DNA of 64,000 bases from assembly GCA_013350335.1 (NCBI GenBank), contig CM023535.1, forward strand, positions 35,930,991 to 35,994,990, read 5' to 3'. Every line of letters starts with the position of its first letter. Positions within the stretch are counted from its first letter, which is position 1. Position numbers and translations under genes: made by a program. Of the stretch, positions 55,663 through 64,000 are shown piece after piece. Source of the stretch: Chimonanthus salicifolius. Lineage: Eukaryota; Streptophyta; Magnoliopsida; Laurales; Calycanthaceae. The notes beneath the pieces are model-generated. The model had not been told where the DNA came from. It searched no databases and saw only the letters and a list, made by a program, of their open reading frames with translations.

Positions 55663-57731
55663 CTAGGGTAGAAGTAGGGCGTTAGAACACGAGCCCAGTA
55701 GGACTCCGAGTAGGGCTAGCACATGGATTAGTAATAACAGCATGCAGATAATATTATAGAAAAATCATGCACTTTGGGCAATGTCATGCAATAGGTGTTC
55801 TATGTCATGAATCCCACCCATCAATCTCATCCTCATTCTGCAATGTCCCTTTTTCAACCATCCATAGTGTCCCAAATAAAATCCATACCATCATCGTGCT
55901 ATGACCCTCTTGATGGAAAAACCTCATCAAGATGCGGTCCACACTAGGCATCAGCCCCCCCCCCCCCCCCCCCCCCCTTGATGGAGAAACCATCATCAAG
56001 GTATACCAATACATACAACCTCCCCCTTGATGGAAAACCATCATCAAGGTATCATAATTACAAGAGTCCCCCCTTGATGGCAAAGCCTCATCAAGGGATA
56101 ATAATACATATGTGAAATGTCCCCATGCTGTCTATCGGTCGCTCCGACGGAGCATGGACTCCGGTCTCATTTCATCCTTCCCCTGTCATATGCCTCCCAT
56201 GCCATGCATGAGATGTAGATGCCTTATGCCATGTAATATATGAAATTCAATAGTAATAAAACCCATCTTAAAACAATTACAAGATTACCAACTAAATCAA
56301 AGGGAAACCATCCCACAATATTCAATCCAAAACCCATCATAAGCATTCACATAATTTCCAAAATAATTTAGAGTAAAACATCACATGATACATAATCCAA
56401 AACTTATCTTAAAGGCAACCACATGATTTCCAAAATAGATTAAAGAAAACATCACCCAAATCCATGGCTTACAAAAAGGTAGGAATCCTACCGAATACGG
56501 ACCCGCGTCCTTTTACATTTTCCGTTCGATAAACCCGGTCGCCGATCGCGCACCTGCGATGTCCAGTACCTTATTACATTACCAAATCAATCCAAGTTTT
56601 AATCATTTCCAAGCCCATAAATCATAACTTAGTGGGTTTCTTCATTTTAGCCCATATTTACCATTTTTGCCACTGCCCTTCACATAAACAATTTTTCATT
56701 AATTCATGCCTACTTAAGCCCAAAATTTAATCCACAACTTAGGTCCTTAACTTAGGTCCATTACTGACTTACCAAAACATTAAAATTTGTCATGTAATTA
56801 ATCTAACCATTACTCATTTAAACCCCATACTTAATCACATATATACCCATTGACCTTAAACCCAAATTGATTTACAATTTGGGGCATGGGTTCGGCCATA
56901 CACCATGGCCGAACCCATGATGTTCCTTTCTCCATTTTTTCTTCTTGGGTCCATTGTTACATTTTAGATCCACCAATAATCCTTCCTTGAGGGTTTTAAA
57001 TCATGCATCTAAAGCATATTCTTAACCCCATTTGAATCATTACACTTGTTCATTTAAAAACCCTAAATTCATCAATACATTATCCTTTAAACCCACCATT
57101 TAATCATCATTTCATCACCATAGGGTTCGGCCATATACCATGGCCGAACCCATGGTTCAAGGCTCATTCCCTCCATGCATTCATTAAAACCCTAAATTCC
57201 ATTAGCTACCTTCATTATCTTCCATTCATCAAAACCTTAACCAATTTCATCGAACCCTAATCACCCACCATGGGGTTCAAGGTTCACTTCATCCATGCCT
57301 GTCAAGGCCATACACCTCTTTGCATTTTCATCATAACACCATTTTAAAACTTTCCCACATTCATTCATTTACTAAAATTCACTAGTTAAAAATCCTCATT
57401 GCCTTCCATTTTTCAAACCCTAATAAATCATACATTACTTACCATGGGGTTCGGCCATGCTACATGGCCGAACCCTATGGCTCTGAACTCCAAAAAAAAA
57501 TGCATATACCTCGATGTTTGATCACATTAAACACATAATATCCTTAATCCCTTTTATTTTTCCTTAACCCTAATTTTTTTTTTCCATTAGGGTTTTACCC
57601 GCTTTCCATTGCTTCCATTTGATGGATTTAAAATCCATAGCATAAATTTACTTAACTACCAATAAATTCACAAAATAAATCCCAAATCTTAACCCTAAAA
57701 TTCAAAATTTCCTTGTTTAAGAAATACTTAC
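55663..57731 (-). other. Predicted LTR intron in A3
   Basis: Donor GGATT|GTAAGTATTT is at 57731, acceptor CTAACGCCC...TACCCTAG at 55664-55663. Length 2,069 bp. Confidence 0.5.
55905..56100. repeat. Hairpin minisatellite (4 units) with a 23-base C run
   Basis: Four CTTGATGG...CATCAAGG units. Between the first and second lies an uninterrupted run of 23 C (55955-55977), grown from the CCCCC that opens each unit. The run length may be an assembly or sequencing artefact. Confidence 0.9.
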
Positions 57732-60700
57732 AATCCATCGTCTCCTCCAATCTCCATCGCTCCCGTCGGTCTCCGTAGCCTCCTCTCTCCTTCCTCTTGA
57801 TGTTTGATAGGTCAAGATTCTTGATCAATGGTGGCAATCCCCAACCCTAGGATCGGCCATGTTAGGGTTTGTGTGAGAGAGGGAGAGGGAAAAAAAAACC
57901 ATGAGAGGGAAGATGTTAACCCTCACCTTAGAGTGATTTCCCTCCAATTTCTACTTCTTTCTTCTCTCCTTCTCTTCTCTTTTCCTTAGCTCTCTTTCTC
58001 TCCTTCACTTGGATGTAGGGAACGACCATGGAGAATGAAAAATGGAGAGTGCACAAATGAAGAGAGGATAAGAAATGAGAAAAGAATCAAGGCTTATCCC
58101 CATTTTTTCTTTACATTAATGATCTCACCCACCCTAAGATATTTTTTAGATATTTAATTTGCTTTATGGTGGTGGTTATCTAAACCACCACCAAGCCCCA
58201 ACGTATTTTATTTTGGGTTTGGGATGAGGTGATTTGGTTTTCACCCTTTGACCCCACTTTGACCACCTCATTTGTATAATTTTTTTAATCATTTTATATT
58301 TAGATATTTTAGTTACTTTAATTCCCATTTACTTAAGCCACCATCTTTATAAATCCACCCATGGTTGACCAAATCAACCATGGTGGCCGGCCCCACCAAT
58401 TATTGGCCCACACGTCACCTCACTTGATGAGGTGGAGGTGGGTCCCACTTGGCCACATCACCTTGGTTTAACTTTTAACTTAACTTAGGTGATTTAATTT
58501 CATTGAATACCCTCTAATTGGATCACCATTGGGCCCATGGCCCAATTACATTTCCATCTAGCCCATTTACCTTAGAGCTTAACTACTTTGACCCATCGGG
58601 TCCCAAATGGGTATGTGACCCAACTTGACCATTCTTGACCCATTTAACCCTCATTGCCCCTTTAAATGAATTTAAATCAACTCCATAGTCCATTGGGCCA
58701 TACTTGGGCCTTTGTCCAAATTTTTGGCCCATTTACTCTTTACTTCACCAATTTTCCAATTTCCATCACTAAAATAACTTATATCCACATTTTTTATTAA
58801 TTTAAAAATTCCGGGCCCTTACACGAATACACCAAGGTTTTAACCTTGATTAATAGAGGTTTAAAAATGGTAAAAATAACCATTGGGTTCGGCCACCATG
58901 GAGGGCCGAACCCCATGTAAAAGATTGGTTGGTTTTCATGTTTTGAAAAATGGAAACCATGGAGTTTTATGGACTGTTTTTAAATGATTTAAAGTGTATG
59001 TTTTAAAAAGGTTAAAACATAAATAAGGAAGTTTGATTTAGACCTACATGAATGATTAAGAAATTCAAAACCAAAGGTCATAGGGTTCGGCCACCATGGA
59101 GGGCCGAACCCCATGCAAATGATGGTTTGGTTTTGATGTGTTTGAAACATATAAACCATGAAGTTGGTGGACTGTTTTGATGTTTCATTAAGACTCAATT
59201 GCATGTTTTAAAGAGGGTTAAAAACATGGATCTGAATGACATAAGGACTGAAAGTAACATGGGTCTAAAACAGTGGTTTAAAACCAATGAGATGGACCAT
59301 TTGGATCGGCCATCTTGGATGGCCGAATCCCATGAAGTATGAGGGTCATCTAGACAAAGAGATGAACTTATTTGGATGGTTTCTAAGAGGTATAAATCCA
59401 GCAATGTTATACTGATATGGTATGTTTAAATAACACCTAAAACATGTTTGAAAGATCAAAACATGGACATAGGGTTCGGCCACCTTGGATGGCCGAACCC
59501 CATGTAAGTAATTGATGTGATTTGGTGAAGTTTAATTTACTGTTTTGGTGGATGTTTATGCGGCTGAACCATGTATAATTCATGGTTGAGTTAGCATGTT
59601 TAAACCATGAATAATCATGGGTAATTGATTGATCAATCAGATCAAGAGAATCATTGGGTTCGGCCATGCATGGGGCTATTTTTGGGATGAATGGACCAAG
59701 TTTATGGGTTTTCTTATGTGTGTTGAATGGAAATAAGCTTGCTGATTTTGGTTGGCCAATAGAGGGCTGAATCATGTAGCAATCATAACAAACAATAGCG
59801 CATGGATGTTGGAGTTATGGAACCAAGGGAACCATATGGCCGAACCCCATGGACCATTTTATTTGATTGAAAAGTTTCTAAGTTATGAAATTTAGTGAAC
59901 TTGGTGTAAACAAATAACAAATCATGGTTGATGAAGGAAAGTGGGATAAAAACCCATAGGATGTGGTTCAGCCATGTAGTATGGCCGAACCCCATCAATG
60001 ATTATTTGATGGAATTGGGTTAAGTAATAAATGGGATTAAAGGTGATGAATGAAGAACTCCACATGATGTGGATGGGTCGTAGATGTGATTGAATAACTA
60101 AATGATGTTATGACTTACTGATTGATATATGGATAAGGTACCGGAAGTTGAACGACGTGCGAGTCGTAATCGGGTGACGCTAAAGAAAGATCAAGTACTG
60201 AAGTGAATCTTCAGTAGGTTTCCTACCTACTTGTAACCACATTTACACCTATTTTCTTGAAGGGTTTTATGAGTTATTGACATACTATTACTTACCATAT
60301 TTTGAATGATGAATTACACATTTACAAATGGCATACAAAGCATTGGCATCTCATGCATGGACATGGGATGATGACTGAGGTTCTACAGTGTTGCAATTAT
60401 GAGTTACGTCCTCCTTAGGCGATGAGAGTCCCGCCAGGAGGAGTAACATGATGATCATAGTCACAATGGTCTCCTTAGGCGATAAGAGTCCCGCCAGGAG
60501 GACTAATATGTGATATGAGTCAACTCAATGATGAAGAGATGGAAGTGTATTGTGATTTACCTTGATGGTGCGAGGCACGTCAAGTGATGGCTATGAATGT
60601 ACATGATGGGAGAGACTCATTGCATGTGCATACTTCATAGCATTGTTTTACCTATTTTTTATGATCATGTAATATGATATATATGCATGTTTTATATGCT

Positions 60701-62678
60701 AATATGTGGTAACCTTGATTCGGGAACCTACTGGGCGCGTTGATCTAACGCCCTAATTCTATCCTCAGAGGAGAATGCAGGTACAAGGAAAGGGAAAGAG
60801 AAGGTCGATGACCGGGATGGGAGCCAAGCCTAAGTGCTTGAATGATGAACATGATTACTTATCTATTGTCATTTGAATTATATTTTGATGGACATGTAAT
60901 AAGTTATTAGTCGCTATGGTTTGATTAGATTATTAATTTTGGATGGTTGATTCATGTTAATTAATATTTGAGACTGTTACTTGCTATCTAGTCATTGTAT
61001 TCCGCAAATAGTCTAAATTTATTCCGTAAGTTGTTGTTAGTTCCATGTGTGATTTATTATCATGGGCTAGTCCATGTACACATGGGTGGCCAGTTAAGGT
61101 TCAGACTTGAGTAGTCTGAACTTAACTCGCGTCGTGATGCCGCCAGCTCTCTTTCGATGTTTTGTTTTTATTATAAAAAAGAAATTAGACTCTGACATTT
61201 CTCGGAGAGGGTGGGGCGTTACAAAACCAGCAGCCACGGTTTTGTCTCTTGGAAGGTGAAAGAATGATCAAAGGAGAGAGAGAGATAAGATGGATGTGCT
61301 TAAGTGTTGGGAGTTAACCAAAGGTGGTGACCCTTGATGGCACCCCCTTGGTAACTCCCCTCCCCATCATGTCTTTCATTTATTCCCTTTGGGGGGTTTC
61401 ATCCTTGAGATGAAGCCCACCCAACGCTTGTGACCCTTGGGTTTCCATCTAAGATTGGAAACCCTCAAGCTTCCAAGTCCAATCGGCTGCAACCTTGTTC
61501 AAGTACAATGTGACCGTCCAACTCCCCATGGTTCCTCATTAATACCTAGGTGGGGGTTTCATCATTGAGATGAAACTTCCCCCCCTCTCTTGCTGCCCTC
61601 CAACGTGTGGAGTGGTGTGTGTTTAAGATCAAGAAACCATTCATATACCACTTGACTCACTTAAACTCAAGGCCCCTTAGATTTCAACTCAACTCACCCC
61701 ACTCACTACACTTAATGCATTTCATTTAATGCACTTGAGTCAACTCATTTCTTAATTCAAAACCAACTCAATTCAGTCCCACTCAACCTGATTTAACTCA
61801 CCATTGAGGTCATTTGAGGGCCCACATGGTCAGCCATGGTCAACATGGTCAAGCCGACCCATTGGGTCCCCATTTAGCTTGTTGATCCGTTTTGACTCCA
61901 TGACCCATTTATGGGTTGTTTTAGTCATTTGCATTTGGTTTTCACATGTACATCAAGCCTACCCATTTATGCTCCACATAATTTCCAATTAATTCAGCTT
62001 AACCCCATTATGGGCTCACCCAATGGTCTAATAAGTCCATTATGACCCATTGGGTCCAATTGGGTCCTTTGACCCAATTAACCATATTGACCCAAATTGA
62101 TGTTCATTACCCATTCATAATAATTTGACCCTTATAATATGTTCATATGATCTTAATTTGAACAATGGGCCCCACCATTTTTACAATCACATTTATTAAA
62201 TTCACCAATCCAGTGGCATTTTCGTAAATATTCATATTATTGAGAAATTGGGGTGTTACACGAACCCTATGGTTCCTTATTTCCATAAAAACCTATTATA
62301 CATCTATGATTGGTTCTCATACTTCCATCCATTAAATCCTTTTAAAACTTTAACAAAATCAAACACATACACTTATGATTTCCTTCCTTCAAATCCAATA
62401 AAATCAAACCAATATCTTTTCATGAGGTTCAGCCATACAAAGTGGCCGAACCCTATGGTCCATGTTCTTCCCTTTTAAACATCATTTTAAACCCATAAAA
62501 CTTCCTTGACTCTTTCCATGGGGTTCGGCCATACATCATGGCCGAACCCTATGGTTCCTTATCTCCTCTTTTAAATTCAATAGCCATGATTTTAGCCCTT
62601 GATGGGCTCCTTGACCATCTTATTTAACAAGAGTTTATTGAGCACTTACCAATCCCACGACTCCTCCAGTTCTTTCAC

Positions 62679-64000
62679 TGTAACACCCCGCCCTTTTCAC
62701 TCTAATAATCAGAGTTTTTTTTTTTTAAATAATAATATTAACAAGTGATCGGGGCGGGATGTCACGAAGCGAATTAAATTCGGACTTCTAAAGTCTAACC
62801 CTTAACTGGCCAAGCCCATGTGCGTATGGACTAAGTCCATAAGAATCGATCTACACATGGTACAAATAAGACTTGCAGAATATACTTAAACTAACTGATG
62901 GTTATAATAGATCCTATGACTACTCCATTTTTAAATAGCAATTTAGGTAGCAAGTACAAGACATAGAAATATCTAAAGTTACCGAATTTACCTTAACTAA
63001 ATGTTCATCCAAACCATCCAAAATAAACCAAACCATAGTAACTAATTAACTACATTATTACATGCCGACATCATCTAATTATCAAATTACATTGTCTCAA
63101 ATAAACTTAAATAAAAGTCCATAAATAAAAGTCCATGGATCAATCCATAAGTCAAAGCCCATTCAAACCCAAGCTCCTATCCTTGGTTTTCTTCACGATC
63201 CTCTTTCTTCCCCTTTCCTGCGTCATCCACTATGGATAGAGATAGGGTGTTAGATCAATGCGCCCAGTAGTGTTTCCGTTTAGGGCTACCACATGGTTAG
63301 TATAAAAACATGCAAATAGTATAATAATACATGTTCATCAAAATCCCATAAAAACAATGCTATGTATGAAATAAACATGTAATGAGTCCCACCCATCACC
63401 ATTATACATAGCCTCCTCTTGAAGGGATTCTCATCGTCAAGGTACCCCACAGTGGTCTTTCGGACGCCCCGACGGAGTGTGGCCTCCGGATTCTTCTTGA
63501 TGGGATTCTCATCATCAAGGTACCCTACAGTGGTCTTTCGGACACCCCGACGGAGTGTGGCCTCCGGTTACAACCATCATCCCATGCCATGCATGAGATG
63601 TCTATGCAAACATGCCATTTGTAAATATAACTTTACATTCAAACAACTTATCAAAATTAACATAAAACAGCAAATATCATATGTGGTTACAAAAAGGTAG
63701 GAAACCTACACAATGTTACTTAGTTTGACCCTTCTTTTGAACTGTCTCCCGTTCACGACTTGTATACCGTTCTAGCAATCCCAATACCTTATTTACATAA
63801 CAGCAAGTTAAACATAAATCTACTTAATTTCCAACAAAGCCTAAGTTCCAAAAACCACTTTGTGGGGTTCGGCCATACCCCATGGCCGAACCTCACCCAC
63901 TTTGGTCTCTCTTTTATTTATCCAAATGACCCAATCCTCCAAATGTACCTTGGTAGGGTTCGGCCATACAACATGGCCGAACCTTACCACTTTGGTTTTG
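62679..64000 (-). mobile_element. Element/LTR H, left part only
   Basis: TGTAACACCCCGCCC with the U5-like block (CACGAAGCGAATTAAAT, CTTAACTGGCCAAGCC), a left flank TTCAC (62674-62678), acceptor-like ATCCATAG (63232-63231), two CTTGA.GGG/CGACGGAG units (63415-63570), and TTCGGCC hairpins at 63862 and 63955. It continues past the window, so whether it is solo is unknown. It inserted next to the donor of I. Confidence 0.82.

Larger units (their letters stand above)
55187..58823 (-). mobile_element. Solo LTR A3 (family A)
   Basis: TGTAACGCCCATCCC to CCGGGCCCTTACA, 3,637 bp, perfect duplication CGAAT (55182-55186 and 58824-58828). The duplicated target is a hairpin arm (GGCCGAAT). It is closely related to the A1 LTRs. 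It has hairpin minisatellite units (55905-56100), three TTCGGCC hairpins (56886, 57124, 57448), donor (57731) and acceptor (55663). Confidence 0.94.
55110..60768 (+). other. Predicted LTR intron in B3 (split by A3)
   Basis: Donor TTTTG|GTAAGTATT follows a purine-rich tract (AAGAAAGATTGG). The acceptor is GATCTAACGCCCTAATTC...ATCCTCAG|AGG at 60768, the best consensus acceptor here. Without A3 the length is about 2.0 kb. Hairpins are near 58877, 59090, 59306, 59474, 59660 (half), 59830 (half) and 59965. Confidence 0.52.
53872..61223 (+). mobile_element. Solo LTR B3 (family B, plus strand), interrupted by A3
   Basis: TGTAACACCCCAATTTCCC to GGTGGGGCGTTACA, opposite in orientation to B2. Flanks GAACC (53867-53871) and AAACC (61224-61228) match at 4 of 5. 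Without A3 it is about 3.7 kb, the size of B1. It has a 148-bp duplication at its start, TTGACC/GGGTCA U3 (54185-54480), CT tract (54960-54980), donor (55110), seven hairpins (58877-59990) and acceptor CTCAG (60768). Confidence 0.9.
51469..62260 (-). mobile_element. Solo LTR B2 (family B), interrupted by B3
   Basis: TGTAATGCCCTGCCCTCTCC to GAAATTGGGGTGTTACA with a perfect duplication CGAAC (51464-51468 and 62261-62265). Without B3 it is about 3.4 kb. It has the B-type acceptor ATCCTTAG (51926), an 89-bp tandem array (52112-52535), six hairpins (52840-53560), donor (53613) and TTGACC-rich U3 (61850-62100). Confidence 0.93.
50036..62649 (-). other. Predicted LTR intron in I (split by B2)
   Basis: Donor GGGATTG|GTAAGTGCTC at 62649 and acceptor ...CACTAGGG complement (TACCCTAG) at 50037-50036. 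Without B2 it is about 1.8 kb. Eight hairpins: 50695, 50768, 50950, 51057, 51290, 51447 (broken by B2), about 62428 and 62521. B2 inserted inside a hairpin arm (GGCCGAAC). Confidence 0.45.
49566..62678 (-). mobile_element. LTR I (left part 49566-51468, right part 62266-62678 and beyond H), interrupted by B2 and H
   Basis: It starts TGTATCAGCCCGCCC and carries the U5-like block, an acceptor (50037), two CTTGATGG/CGACGG units (50205-50370), hairpins before and after B2, and a donor (62649). Its far end is not in the window. The left flank is CGTAC (49561-49565), so the partner duplication CGTAC should follow its right end outside the window. Confidence 0.8.

Noticed and set aside
55955..55977. 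C run as a G-quadruplex or i-motif element
   Set aside because: A single homopolymer grown from the unit's CCCCC. Other copies have five or six C. It may be a sequencing error, so no function is claimed.

Overview
This window is plant nuclear DNA made almost entirely of nested Ty3/gypsy LTR retrotransposons of the chromovirus type, most likely Tekay/Del-like. The evidence is LTR ends of the form TGTAACRCC...GGYGTTACA, primer-binding sites complementary to the 3' end of plant initiator tRNA-Met (TGGTATCAGAGC), a gag zinc knuckle, DSGA protease, RT and RNase H in gypsy order, and an integrase with a C-terminal chromodomain. I see no host gene, rRNA gene, tRNA gene or CRISPR. The species cannot be named from the sequence.

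Layout. The base layer is a tandem element G on the minus strand, LTR-internal-LTR-internal-LTR: LTR1 (13739-25034, its left part lies outside the window), internal 1 (40547-43139), LTR2 (43140-46802), internal 2 (46803-49384), LTR3 (from 49385). LTR1 is broken by element C (window start to 13738) and by solo LTR E (14144-22173), which itself carries solo LTR A2 (15364-19714). C carries solo LTR B1 (3017-6739). Between LTR1 and internal 1 sits F (25035-40540, plus strand, 5'-truncated). F carries the only complete element, A1 (25731-37302, TSD GAGTT). LTR3 is broken by solo LTR I (from 49566), which holds B2 (51469-62260), which holds plus-strand B3 (53872-61223), which holds A3 (55187-58823): five levels. 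I is hit again by H (62679 to the window end). Most levels are proved by 5-bp target duplications.

Coding capacity is poor. C keeps broken gag, protease, RT and RNase H. A1 keeps only integrase fragments and a chromodomain. G and A1 carry, in the gag position, a small acidic protein with clustered CCHC-like zinc knuckles and no pol. These look non-autonomous. A1 has nearly identical LTRs, so it moved recently, presumably in trans.

The most unusual signal is in the LTRs. Nearly every family has, in its own sense, a splice-donor-like site (GGTAAGTA type) after a purine-rich tract. About 1.7-2.8 kb downstream is a conserved branch point plus acceptor (TCTAACG...CCCTACTTCTACCCTAG). All of roughly 80 copies of a long hairpin (TTCGGCCAT...ATGGCCGAA), and a second family of hairpin minisatellites (CTTGAYG...CRTCAAG), lie between these two sites. 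I propose an intron inside the LTR, with a hairpin array that would mark only the unspliced genomic RNA.
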